Assembly (NCBI GenBank): GCA_965153455.1
Contig: OZ234500.1
Location: 12,214,001 to 12,278,000, forward strand
Origin: Sphagnum compactum
Lineage: Eukaryota > Bryophyta > Sphagnopsida > Sphagnales
Reading direction: 5' to 3'
Length of the DNA: 64,000 nucleotides
Shown piece by piece: positions 25,801 to 37,900 of this stretch. Below the pieces are notes generated by a model that saw nothing but the letters and a program-made list of their open reading frames with translations, did no database searches and had not been told where the DNA came from. How positions within the stretch are numbered: the stretch's first letter is position 1; the number at the start of each line of letters is the position of its first letter. A program made the position numbers and the translations under genes.

Positions 25801-27643
25801 CCTATGGTCATTCCAGACCATCAAGCCATGGATCCACTCGTGGCCTCAGTGTTGGAAGTTCATATGTGCCTGATTGTAGTAAGCCCCAGTCCTATTCTCA
25901 ATCTGGTTATCCACTGGCAAACATACCTCCACAGTATGGTGGTTGGGGTCCCTATGGCTATGCACCATATGGAGCAGCATCACCCCTGTATGGTTATCCA
26001 CCATCTGAGCCAGAGTCACCCTGTACTGCTCCAGCATTTGGGGATGAGACCCCACCACCAAGATCAGGCACAGATGGACAGGTGTGTTTTAACTTCCCTT
26101 CTGTGATGCTCTTATAGAGAAAGGTGGTCTTAAAGTCTGGACAAGGCAGCCAAACCCAAGCATGTAGACACTCACTTCAATGATAAAAGCATCTCCAAAC
26201 CTGATCTGGTACAGTGAAGAGCAGAGAGTTGCTCACAACCTTAGCAGAGTACCAACAGGTTTGTCTTATATTAATTGAGAGAAATCGTTAATCAAGGGTG
26301 AGCAGATATACTCTCTGCACAGCTGTTAAATGTTTCTATCAGCACAAAGATCATAAGTGAAGGAAGTATAGTGTTGAGTCAAAGTGGAATGAGGAGATTC
26401 CACTTCCACCCTTATATACTCTCAAATTATTTACTGGAATGCATATGCAAACCATTGAGTATGATTGGTTCCATGGCAAATGAGATGAAATTTCAGACTT
26501 AGCTATAATGATGTATAACATCCAGATTGTATTGGTGATCACTTTGCCAGTTTAGACATTGTCGTGTTACCTTCAATTGTTGTTGTGGAGATTTCTCTGC
26601 AACTTCATCAATCTTTTTTCTAGTGGCTTAAGCGGATGTTCTGCATCCAAGTAGTCACCAGTGGTGTGCTTAAAGGATATGTTCAGGGTGCAGGAGGCCC
26701 CAACCACTACCCTATATATAGGCCTCTATGTCTTTTAGGCATAGATGCTTGCATATACAGGGACATGCTAAAATGAAATAAAAGCTCCTCCTTCAGAAGC
26801 TTGTTGCAGCTTGAATGATGATACTGTTGACTTTTTTGATTAGCAATGTCTCTTGAGTGCTAGCCAACATCACGTCTGAGTCTTCCCATTGCTTCCGGAA
26901 AGGCAACAGAAACTCAGGACACAGATTGTGTATAATGGTTTGCCCAAGTTTTTGGGAAGATTATTATATGCTTATCTACACCCACTGTTGGGAACTGATG
27001 AACTCAGTGGGTAGTCATGGCAGCTCGTCACTGCCGTTCGTGATGAAGGCGATGGTCTGTCACTTTGTGAGCGACTCTCATGGGGTTATGACTGCACTCA
27101 TTGTCGTGTTACCTTCAATTGTTGTTGTGGAGATTTCTCTGCAACTTCATCAATCTTTAGACAAACTGAGCTGCAGAACCTGAGCAAAAGGAATGAGGTG
27201 GATTGGGGACTTTTGTTCCAGTTTTACTAGCTTTGGTGATATGGAACATGACTGGGTTCTCTTACTGTCATGCTACTTGTTTAATTAGTGGTGGATTGGA
27301 GCAATGTTCCTTTGCTGCCATGGACTAAATGTTGATGGTGGACATGAAATTCTGCAGACCTGCCCAGTTTGTCTAATAGAGAAGAAGGACATGGCCTTCA
27401 ATTGCGGCCATCAGGTACAATCAATTCCAGCTGGAACATGTGCTCTTTACATTACTTTCAAGAGTAATGAAAATCTTGGATCTTCTGAGTCACTGAAACC
27501 TGTTCCCATCTTGATGTGGTGTGTTTTTGCTGATATGACTCTGTGCAATGGATGCTCTCCAGACCTGTCAGGAATGTGGAGCACATCTATCAACCTGTCC
27601 AATATGCCGACAGAGCATTACTACAAAGATCCGTCTTTACTAG
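22804..27643 (+). CDS. RGLG: RGLG-type RING E3 ubiquitin ligase (copine/VWA + RING), complete, 11 exons
   Basis: Exons: 22804-23082, 23338-23422, 23854-23994, 24265-24378, 24538-24635, 24830-24909, 25054-25159, 25331-25458, 25727-26081, 27358-27414 and 27563-27643. All have GT..AG borders, the phases close, and the total is 1524 nt (507 aa). MGGSQSS at the start is a likely N-myristoylation site, followed by a Ser/Tyr/Pro-rich region. The copine/VWA domain begins near residue 94, with the metal-site pattern D-F-T-K-S (113-117), and includes [14 protein letters not shown] and a [10 protein letters not shown] block. A Pro/Gly/Tyr-rich linker (about 386-462) leads to a C-terminal RING: CPVC (464-467), CGH, CQEC, CPIC, ending IRLY. 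Arabidopsis RGLG1/2 have the same order and a similar length (about 470 aa); they act at the plasma membrane in ubiquitin signalling (auxin, ABA/drought). Intron 9 (1276 nt) carries a dispersed repeat. The exact paralogue is not assigned. Confidence 0.93.
26557..27158 (+). repeat. 60-bp perfect direct repeat in RGLG intron 9
   Basis: Positions 26557-26616 and 27099-27158 are identical over 60 bases (starting cattgtcgtgttacc, ending catcaatcttt). The second copy lies inside the dispersed repeat C that fills the intron, and the first sits directly before the start of that repeat. Perfect identity stands out against the strong divergence of other repeats here, so the duplication is recent. It arose within the intron. 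Confidence 0.85.
26618..27175 (+). repeat. Dispersed repeat C in RGLG intron 9 (sense)
   Basis: This segment aligns over its length with the minus strand of 34075-34645 downstream of the receptor kinase. Shared landmarks are ttctagtggctt, gcttaaaggatatgttcagg, gtgcaggaggcccc, tacagggaca, gtgctagccaacatca and gagatttctctgcaac. Translated similarity is also visible ([15 protein letters not shown]-type and EISLQ-type blocks), but both copies have stops. It may be a decayed gene fragment or a transposon of unknown class. It contains a TATA-like ctatatatag at about 26710. It is oriented with its host gene. Confidence 0.7.
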
Positions 27644-29254
27644 GCATGGTGTGAAATCAGTGACTGCTATTTTACAACTCTCAATTGGGGGTAGAAGATG
27701 CTTTATAGTCCTGTGCAACTTTAGGCAGATGTTCCATGTACATTATTGTACTCGATGGCTCAATGGCAATAGCTACATTTGTAAGAGTAGTTGGAGGTGC
27801 AGATTGTATAGGTGGATTTTTTGACACCAGTTTTAATAAGGCTCAGGCCATGTAGTCAGACACTGTAAGGACATTGGAGCATTTCAGTGTTACAAAGAAG
27901 GATCTTATTGTTTTGCTTAGGCTGTAATGTTTTCCTGACTCACAGCTCCTAGCACATCAGGATGATGCTCGAGTCTGTGTTTCTGTTTTCAGTCACCTTC
28001 CAAGCAATGGAAAAAAAGAACAGGAAATACACTGTTAGGGAATAGCTGGAAATTTTTTGTCTTTGCCTTCACATTCGATAGTGGAGGGTGGGAAAAAAGC
28101 AGATACTGAGGAAAGGGTTCATTCACTTAGATGTTTTTGCTATAATGTAGTTCCATGATTTGAAACTTCTGACTTGGGTCTGGTAGAAACAGTATGCATT
28201 TTCTTTTGGGGCCATCTCCTCTAAGCTTAGGGATCATGACAAAGGACTTTTGAACATGGTGTTTCAGTTCCACATTCTCTTGAATTTTGATTACTCAAAA
28301 TTCAATATCTATTGCACCTTACATCTTAAAATTGTAAAATCATCTCCATAAAATTTTACACATTGAGAACTTTCCAACAATAACAAGAGTGCATCCCAAT
28401 TTCCCAAATTTTTTTTGTTTTGATTATCTTGAATTTTATCATATTGTTCAATGTTCAATAACTAATGCATCATAAGTTTAGACATATGAAACCATCTCGG
28501 TGCACCCCTATCATTGAGGGCTTTACAACAGTACCAAGTGATGGGGTGAGGGGTGCCATAGTTTGAGAGATCATAACATGACAAACAAACAACCAACCTT
28601 CCATAATAGGTAGATGTTGGTCATTATCCTTTGGGAGGGCCAGGGTTGAATTCCTTCTTCCATTTTAAGTGGATACATTCCTTTGGAAGTACATGTAATT
28701 CTCAATAATATTTTGTATATGAACAAAAATAAGCTTTAACAACACAAGTGCAAAGTCATCATAGTCAACAAATTATTGAAGATGATTAGTATTGATTCCT
28801 GCGTGAGGATATGCAATGATTGTCTCACTCATCCTTGTTGAATGCTCCCTGTCTTAACCTTTTCCCCCAAACAACCTACCCAAGCTTCTTTGCTTTAAGC
28901 AAAATATTCATTTTGAATTTTGACCTTTAGAAATTCTCCTTAAATAATTTCTTCAATGTCATAGTATGACTTGAATGCCCATGAAGGCCGAATTCCATTA
29001 GTGATTCCTTTTGACAAATTGATCATTGCTTTTGACTCAAAAACTCTTTCAATAAAACATTACAAGACTTTGCACAACACAAAACAAGCCCTTAACCTTT
29101 TGAATCCCAAGAGATAGCTTGACAATTTTAAAATAGACAAAAGCAACATACACATGTTGGAAACATGAACACTCGTTCCTACAATGAATACTTTGGTAAA
29201 TGTCCTAGTACACAAATTATGTAAACTTGGGCTAATGAGTACCCATATTTACAT
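27644..29254. other. 3' flank of RGLG and gene-free spacer
   Basis: The first few hundred bases are probably 3' UTR; composition stays gene-like to about 28250. Further on the sequence becomes AT-rich without coding frames. At about 28606-28655 a box B-like gggttgaattcc follows a weak box A-like stretch, possibly another tRNA-derived relic. Confidence 0.4.
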
Positions 29255-30639
29255 TGTTGTATGTTAATGTTAATATCACACATGTGATCTTTCAAACATT
29301 ATGGATTGAACTTATACTCATGTGCCTATCCTTAATTAACTTCTTCTATTGACCAATTGTTACTAACAACCTCTCGTCCCATTACCTTAAAGTAGATTAC
29401 TTATAATTTGTTTATTGCATGGACGACCTAATATAAGTTGTGTGTGGAAAATGACCACATGGGTCTGTAGAACATAAACGGGTTTAGGATCGAAATCATT
29501 GTTTTTCTTATTCTTTTTTTAAAAATTAACTTGAAATTGTCTCTTACTTCTATAAAATGGGTTTTGCTCAATGGTTTGGTTAGTCTTTTTGTTATTTGGT
29601 CATGTGAACAAATGAAGTCCAACTAATGTAGTCATAGATGAAATGACATTGAGCTTTAATGTGTTGATTGCACACATGGAGAGATAGTTTCCTTGCCATT
29701 TTTATGCATGATTAATTATCACAAGAAATGGTAATTGGTGCATTTAATATCATGCCCATTTCACAAAGTAAATGTCTTCTAACCACTATGATTCTTTTGT
29801 AGCTTTAGTGAAGGTGTGATATTTAATCTATAATGATGATTGGGAAAAGTATTTTGTTTAATGTTACTACTCCAAAACAATAGTCCATTCCCAAGAAAAA
29901 ATAATTTGGTTATAGATCTTTTTACCTCAATATCCTTAGTGAAATTGCTATTAAAATAAATTGATGGCTGGACCAATTTGTTTCATAGTGAATTAGAAAA
30001 CTTGAATGAGACTTGAGTTAGTGAAAATACATACACAATTATGTCCAAATGAAGCTAGTAAGGGGAAGTCAAACATTGCGAAGCAAAACCGATAAAAAAA
30101 TTGGTGTTGGGACATGAATTTTGAAGATGCAAAAGCATACCTACACACATGTAGTAGTATGTGACATCAACAATTGGATATCCCATGTTAGTGGTCAACT
30201 TGGTGCTCTTAAGTCAATGGAAGTCAACACATTGAAATAGTCCTCTTGACCAAGATCACAAAGATGCTTGCAAATGTACCATTCGTGAGTAATCAAGATC
30301 CTTGCATGCATATACACAAATTAGATGCTTGCATACAAGCCAAAACATCCCAAGGTGGTCATGTCAAAACTTTTACAAAGTTTTTTTATGAAAGTTAATT
30401 TTAATAATGTGATTCTTTGTAATCATTGCATCATTGATGCATAGATGATAAACAACAAAACCAAGTCACCCTCCATAAACACATAGATATTGGAATTGTA
30501 AACACATGTAGTGAGACCTACCTCATGTTAATAATTGTCAATTCACTCATTCTAGGCATAAGGAGATTTTTGATGCTTGGAAAGAGATAAACGACTTGCA
30601 ACTAAAAAGTTTATCCCATATGTTTTGGCTTTCATTTTC

Positions 30640-32060
30640 ATTTTGAAACATATATAATTAAGTAGGTAAGTGACAACTAACTAGCTAACTAATTAGTTAA
30701 CTAATTAACTAATAAAATTACTAATTATTTAATGAATAAAATATAGACAAATAAATTAATAATCTTATTAATTAATTAATTAACAACTAAACTAGAAATT
30801 AACTAATTCATTTTATAAACTATACAACTAACTAATTATTTATAGTAATAATCATCAATATATTATGATTATTGAATTAAAGTATTATAGTAATAATATT
30901 TAATTTTAATTATATATGAACTATAATGATCTATTAACCAATTTCATTAACTAGTAATTGGCTAATTATTAATAACTAATTAATTATTATTTCATAAAAA
31001 AATAAATTAATATAATAACTGAAATATTCAGTAATTAATAATTAATAATTATAAAAAAGGAGTACTAGTTTTTTTAATCTAATAATATAATTAAAACCTA
31101 GCCTAGGCTAATTAGTTTATTATAATTATCCCATTATTACTTTCATTTTTATAGTTCATAATAAATATAAATGTAAATATTTAATAATAAGAATAACATT
31201 AATTCAATTACTATTGTAGCTAGTTGGTAGCCAAGGTTAACTATTTTATTTGTATTATTCATATTATTACTTAACTCATTATAGTTATTTATGAACTATT
31301 ACAGTAAATATTTTATATTTTTAATAAGTATAGTTTTCCTTCAAAAATAATTTCTGCATTTGTATATTAATTTATTAGATTTCCATTCTAACTACTACAA
31401 TAATTATTATAAAATACTAGAATAATAAAACTGAAAATAAAAATTATATATCAGTAATTGATTATAATCATTGAATAATTAATAATTAATTATCTGAAAT
31501 TTAAAATTTTAAAACTATATATTAATATTTCTTGGTAATTATTATAATATAGTAATACTTCATAGATATTTATAATAATAATAATAATAACGTAATTTGT
31601 AGCTAGCCTAAGTTAGCTATTTTTTAATTATATAATATTATGTCATTTGTTAGATCTATTATGACTTATTATAATTAATTTTTGTAATAAATAAAAAATA
31701 AATTTAAAAAAGTACATTAGTCATTTGAAAATAATTTAATAATAATATAATAATATATTAAATTTCTAGTAATTATTTCAGTAATTATATTATTATTTTT
31801 CCTATCATTTTAATATCGTCATCATCATCATTATTATCATTATGTAATAAAATACTACTATTTTAAAAATCTTATGGAAAGATAATATTGAAATTTATTT
31901 TTTATTACATGTAATTAATATAATATAACATAATATAATATAATAATAAATGTCATTTGTAATAATTTTAAGAAGTATAATAAGATGGTTTGGATGAACT
32001 TGTAATATGGGCACAATATATTTAGTAAATATTTTTACATAAAATTTTAATATACTCAAA
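30640..32060. repeat. Extremely TA-rich low-complexity block
   Basis: About 1.4 kb is made almost entirely of A and T, with recurrent taatta, ctaactaat and aataataat words. It lies inside the degenerate LTR element. Such DNA can act as a matrix-attachment region or simply be slippage-prone filler; the sequence alone cannot tell. Confidence 0.6.
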
Positions 32061-32221
32061 ATATATACTAATTATTGTAACCAGAATATTGAGGCCATTT
32101 ATGCTAATAATATTACTTGAATACACATGTAATATGGTTGTTCATATACATTAAAAATATACATTTATAAATCTTAATACATTCAACTATAATTTTTAAA
32201 ATTCACAAAATACACCTTTGT

Positions 32222-32453
32222 ATACTCATAGGGTTGCAACTAAATTGGTCACATTTGCAACTAATGGGACATAAATTGTTTTTCTTGTATGAAAACCAAA
32301 GTAAATGTTGTTCATATGGAAAGATGAACACCAAAATAATTGCAAACTAGTTGCAGTGTAGTCGAAAATATGACCAACATAAGAAATAGTTGCAAAAATG
32401 TCCAAATATAGTTGCAAATATAGTGGTTAGATTTTGGCCAATTTCTACTAGTG
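32222..32453 (+). mobile_element. Possible CACTA-type transposon end
   Basis: The minus strand begins CACTAGTAGAAAT at 32453, matching the usual start of plant CACTA (En/Spm) terminal inverted repeats. The adjoining 200 bases contain at least five copies of ttgcaa/gttgcaa in both orientations, as expected for subterminal repeats. The other end was not found, and it may be a small nested or solo remnant. Confidence 0.4.
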
Positions 32454-33541
32454 ATTGTAATATAAAAAGTTTTTAAAAGTGTAACTTTTGAAAAATTTGG
32501 GCCATTGATAAAACATGGCCCACATTGGATAAATTTTACTATTTTTATTTTCATAAATGAAAAAATAGATATTTTAGATACCTATATACAATTTGAAACA
32601 AAATTATTTCATTTGACATGAAAAAAAAGGAGAAAATTTAAGACAAGTTATAGGAAAAGTGAAAAAAAAGGTGAATTTGGAAGTCCTAGGAGTGAATCCT
32701 TAGTGTTTCAAAGGGGACACCTTGATTGTGCTTGGACCTTTTGATCTTGCCTTGGAGTACATGATCCAATGATAATGGAAGATTTACTCAAAGAATCTAC
32801 ATACTTCCAAATATTATTCCTCAACATAATTATCTTCATCCTAAACTTCCAAGTCTAGTAGTTAAACAAGTTTACTTAATTCAAGGGTGAACTCGAAAAT
32901 TGCCATGACTTGAATTTAGATTTGAACAAAACAAAATAGTTACTTCAACTACTGTACCTTGACTTTCTAGACTCTGAAGACTATTCATGCACATGAAAGC
33001 CTCATCTTTAATGTCCTTTGAAATACTTGCTCTAAATTTTAATTGACTTGTTCAAATGTTGAACAATTTTAAGCATAGCGTAATAACAAAAAATGAGTTA
33101 CTTTGTACAATAAGGGTTTTCAAATGAAATTGACAAACTCTAGAACATGGAGCAATGCTCACATATCTAGACCAATGTTTTCATTTTCATTTTTTTTCAT
33201 ATGTAACCAAAAATTAGCAAAATTAGTCAAATTTACATTAGAAAGAAAAATGTTTGCAAAATTTTCCCAATTTCTTTGTTGAAAAATAGCGAAATTTCAA
33301 CAGTAAAAGAAAGCACTGATCTAAACACATGTAGGAGGTAAAAAAAGAACCAAGACAATCTGATACCATGTTGTAACTTAATGCCATTCCACATATGTGA
33401 CCATTCAAACATTAAAAGTTAGACTTATACTCCCGTAGCTATACTTAACTATCTTCTCCTACTAACAAATTGTTAGTAACCTCCGATCCCACTACTGTCC
33501 AATTTGCTTATTGCATCGACTGCCTAAAAAGTCAGTGTGCA

Positions 33542-34074
33542 TGGGTCAAGGCAAATCCATAACATTGGGGGCTACAGATGTAGTCGTATGGAGAAAAGGA
33601 GAACTATGGTGCCTTAAAAACCCACTGTAACTCCTTATATCAAAACTAGCACTAAACAATATATTCCTAGCTAGGAACTTTTGTAATTTAAAACAACTGA
33701 AGATAAAAGTGGGATATGGCACTAGGTGTGAAATATTAATCTCTAGAGCAAACAAACATTCGTAGCAAGACTGAATTTTGTTCATGTTCACCTTCACTTA
33801 GGAAAAATATTGAGGATAATTAAAACCTGTACTTACTAGGGACATTAGGAATGGCATGAGGAACAACATTGGGAACATGGGGAATGATCAGCTGAGCAAA
33901 GCTAACATAAGGTAACATTCAGTTTGCAACAACATTCAGTCAGCATTATCTGTTGCTGCCCCTAAAGCCAAGCACATTTCTGGCACACATTTTGCCAAGA
34001 CGACTCTCACAAGGACTAAATTGTAGTTTTCGGTGACTGAGGAAGCTACTAGGTCATATATTTCAGATGAAGCC
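33542..34074 (-). other. Spacer with a possible orphan exon
   Basis: On the minus strand, 33905 to about 33841 reads FAQLIIPHVPNVVPHAIPNV after an ag acceptor (ttatgttag), then meets a consensus gtaagta donor at about 33840. This looks like an internal exon of about 65-70 bases. No partner exons were recognised, and the PHVPNV repeats are low complexity. The rest of the stretch shows nothing coding. Confidence 0.3.
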
Positions 34075-34645
34075 CTGCTTTTCATGAACTAAAAACTTTG
34101 AAATCAAGAAAATAATAATTTGTCAACAACTTGCAATAAATTTCTATGAAATTGGAGAGAAATTTCAGCAACAACAATGAATGCAATCATAAATTTATGA
34201 GTGTTGCTCACAAAATCTCAAACAATCATCACCTTTGTCCCCCAATAGTAGTGTGACAAGTTGCCATGATTACCCACCAACTCGATTGGCTCCCCACCAT
34301 GCGTGTAGATAGTATATAATGATCAGCCCAAAATCTGGGCAATCCATTATACAAATCTGCAACCTGAGTTGCTATTGCATTTCTGGAAGCAACGGAAAGA
34401 ATCAGTCATGATGTTGGCTAGCACTTGAGAGACATAGCTAATAGAGAAAGTCATTAGTATCCTTGTTCCAGCTACAATGAGCTTGTGAGCGTAAGCTTCA
34501 TTTCACTTTAGCTTGTCCCTGTACAACCAAGGATCTAAGCTCAAGGCATAGAGAGGGTAGTAATAGTTGGGGCCTCCTGCACCCTGAACATATCCTTTAA
34601 GCTCACCATTGGTGACTACTAGAATGCAGAACATCTGCTAAAGCC
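34075..34645 (-). repeat. Dispersed repeat C downstream of the receptor kinase (sense)
   Basis: Minus-strand counterpart of 26618-27175, about three-quarters identical by eye. It lies about 275 bases beyond the receptor-kinase stop codon in the same transcriptional sense, so it could be part of a long 3' UTR or 3' flank. Stops interrupt the translatable blocks, including a TGA after YRDKLK that the RGLG copy also has after YRDMLK. Confidence 0.7.
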
Positions 34646-34920
34646 ACTAGAACAAATATCTAAATAAACCTGCAGGAGACAACTTTATTTTTTCAGTCTC
34701 AAAAAGATGGAGAACCTGACAAAAGTATGCTTGAAAGCTTTCAAAAACTAATTCAGAAAATAACTTCAGAAGAAAACCAAACCATATTTTACATCTAACC
34801 TTGTAGGAAGAGCAAAACTCAACTGCAATTCCAGTAATGAATTCTAGCTGAAGAAGTTCAAACCTTTCTACAGCAATAAAAAGACATGATACTTACCAAA
34901 GCCACTCATCAGGATTTCAA

Positions 34921-37900
34921 TTATTCCAGAGGAATGGAACCCACAGCTGACAATGTCACATCCTTTGTTTCAGCAATCCCCTTGAGCAGTTTTAGCACTT
35001 CGAGAACATTGGGTCGCTCCTCAGGAACAGCAGCAGTGCACAGAAGTCCAATATTCAAAACTTGCTTCATTTGGGCAATTTGTGAATGATTGGCACCTCG
35101 AATCAATGAGTGATGAAAAACAGAATACTCTGATTTTTTAGCCTTCAGTGACCGAACCCATGTTGGTAAAGTTGACTGGATTCCCAAATCACTGCTTGCA
35201 GGTCTCTTTCCACTTAAAACCTCCAAGAGCAATACTCCATAACTATAAACATCACCCTTTGTCGACATTTCATTGCTGAAAGCATACTCTACAACACATT
35301 TTTGGCAGCATGCAAAACGTTAGCAAGAGAATATTGGGAATGAATACAGGCAGTAGTGACCCTCTGAGTGAAGCATTGTTTGCAAGTCAGAGGATGTTAG
35401 AACAGTATTTGTCTACAAGAAATTTGAGTTCACTGTACCAAAATAAATGAAATACTTCAATGAGATTATAAGTACAAAGAATTCACCAGGGGGAACGTAT
35501 CCAGAGGGGCTGACAAAGGATGATGCCATTGAGTCTTTCCCTTTTTTTTTGACCAGACGGGCAATCCCAAAATCTGTAATTTTGGGCTGCATGTCACAAT
35601 CTAGAAGAACATTTGCGGGTTTTAAGTCACAATGAACAATTGAGTTTTCACAGTTCTCATGGTGTAAATAAACAAGACCCTCAGCAATGCCCACCATGAT
35701 TTGAAGCCGCGCCTCCCACCTAGAACAATCAAGAATCTTGAACCTGAGAATATTGACTTTGCAGGTTAAGCAAGATACCCAGGTTGAGCAGGATACCCAG
35801 GTTGTAATGTGATAGGTCTTCTTTTCATCTTCAATCTGGAACTTGAATACCATTTTGGGTTTGGGATCTTACTCAAAATGCAAGTATACTGGAGAAACAA
35901 AGTTATGCACTAGGTTGCTATAATTATTTAAAATTTCTTCAACCGCAAGATGTGGAAAATAAGAGCAGTCTTTTATTACCTAGACTGCAGAATAGATGTG
36001 GGAGTACATAATTTCATACAAAAAGAGGGCTCATATCGCAAATAAAAACAACGGAATGTATGAAGCTTGAAATTGGGTGATCAAAAACAAACTGTAGCTT
36101 CATGGGATGTATTAGAATAAATGATAGAAGGTAGGATACAGAAAGCACAAACCCAAGTTGGCACATATGCTGGCCCGGAGGGTGCAAGTGGATGTCCAGG
36201 CTACCATTTGGCATAAACTCCAAAAGCATCGCCAAAACATCTGCATTCATGTAGAATCCAAAAAGCCGGACCAAATTCTGGTGCCTCAGTTTCCCAAATT
36301 TGAACATTTCCTCCTCCAGGCATCGCCGGGCCTGTTTCTGAACCTTGGCAATATCCCACTCCTTAACTGCAAAGACAGTTCCATCAGGGAGAACAGCCTT
36401 CTCAAAATTACTGAACCCAACTGCCCGCCTGATCTGTCCAATTACACTCCCACTCATTTGTCCACTCACCCTCCCACTGGCATCTGTAAAAGATGTTGCA
36501 AATCTAATCTCCTCTGCTGTCAGATTGAGCAGTTTTAGGTACTTTGCAAAAAAGACAATGACATCAGTTTGCCTTGGTATCTTTCTCTGGAGGTGAAGAT
36601 ACCAGCAGAGGAGGAAAATGAAGCACAGCAATACAATCCCCTCAATCACTCCCCCAATGAGCAACAACACTGTGAGAGCCCTTTTTCTCTTGTTTGTTTC
36701 TGGCATTGGCCATAAACCAGCTGGTGGCAGGATGTCAGGACACAACTTTCCAACAACTGTTCCACACAGCAGAGGATTGCCCAGAAAAGAACTGGAAGAG
36801 AAGTTTCTGAAGTTGGGAACTGGCCCAGAAAGCTGATTATCCGATACATTCAAGAAAGCCAGTTCAGTCAGATTTGCCAGAGATTCTGGAATCTCTCCTG
36901 TCAACTCATTGGATGCCAGATCCAGAGCAATTAATGATGTAAGATTCCCAAAGCCACTAGGAATACACCCCTCAAGGATATTATGAGACAGATTCAACCC
37001 GAAAGTGAGGCTGTGCAACCAACTAAATGACTCGGGTATACTTCCACTAAGCTGATTGTGCGAAAGATCAAGACTTTCCAAGCCTGGATTTGCAAGACTT
37101 GGAAGAGACCCTGTAAAATTATTTCCATTTAGTCGGACAGCTTTGAGGTTTTGTAAGATGCCAAGCTCTGGTGGGATTTGTCCAGTTAAGGAATTGTAGC
37201 TCAAATCCAAAGCCTCCAGAAAAGTCAATAGTTGAAAGTACGATGATAAATGCCCTTGAAGTTTCTTTCCAGATAGATTGATCATGGTTACATGTCCAGA
37301 GTTTGATGTATCAGTACCGCATCCAATACCATTCCAAGTGCATGGGTTTGGATTCATCTTGCTGTTCCAGTTCCAAAGCGCTCCTGTTGGGTCAACAGTT
37401 AGTTGACTCTTGATATTCTGTAATGCCAGAAGCTCAGGGCTGGGAGGCAGACTTGGTGGAAATGACCGGTGTCGTGGTGACCGTGGGGAGCGATAAGGCA
37501 CCAGTGGAGTGGGTGGTGGAGATGATGATGGTGCTGTAAATGTGTTTCCAATATCAACTAATGATCGTTTCGCACTCTGTGTCACGCCAAGGTTGGAATG
37601 TTTCCCAACACCTAACAACACAGTTACATGCAACTTCTCAACGTGGCAGATTTCAAACCTCATTCACAATATCAGCATGTTGTCAAACCAAGATATCTGA
37701 GCTCTCTTTAATCTCAGCTCCATCAAGAAATCTCAAGTTTTTCCAGTTTGTAAATGAGAGGTACATCTGACATCAGTCAGGACTAATCACCAATCCTACC
37801 CATAACTCATTTTCAGATTAATATTACCCAGGGATCATAAAGATCCAAGAGACCAATACTTCAAGTATGGACACCTTACAAGTTACATCTAGTACAAGCA

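Larger units (their letters stand above)
29255..33541 (-). mobile_element. Degenerate copia-like LTR element (minus strand)
   Basis: Direct repeats at about 29255-29459 and 33369-33541 are diverged copies. Shared elements include cttatactc..., a tatcttc/cttcttctattgac..., caattgtta/aaattgttag and a ttattgcat stretch, and both end tgttgta on the plus strand (tacaaca on the minus strand). Immediately inside the upper copy, the minus strand reads TGGTATCAGA (33368 downward), the primer-binding site typical of plant Ty1/copia elements (initiator tRNA-Met). This fixes the orientation. No gag-pol frame survives in the roughly 3.9-kb interior, which includes a very TA-rich block. I see no matching target-site duplication, so boundaries are approximate. 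Confidence 0.6.
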
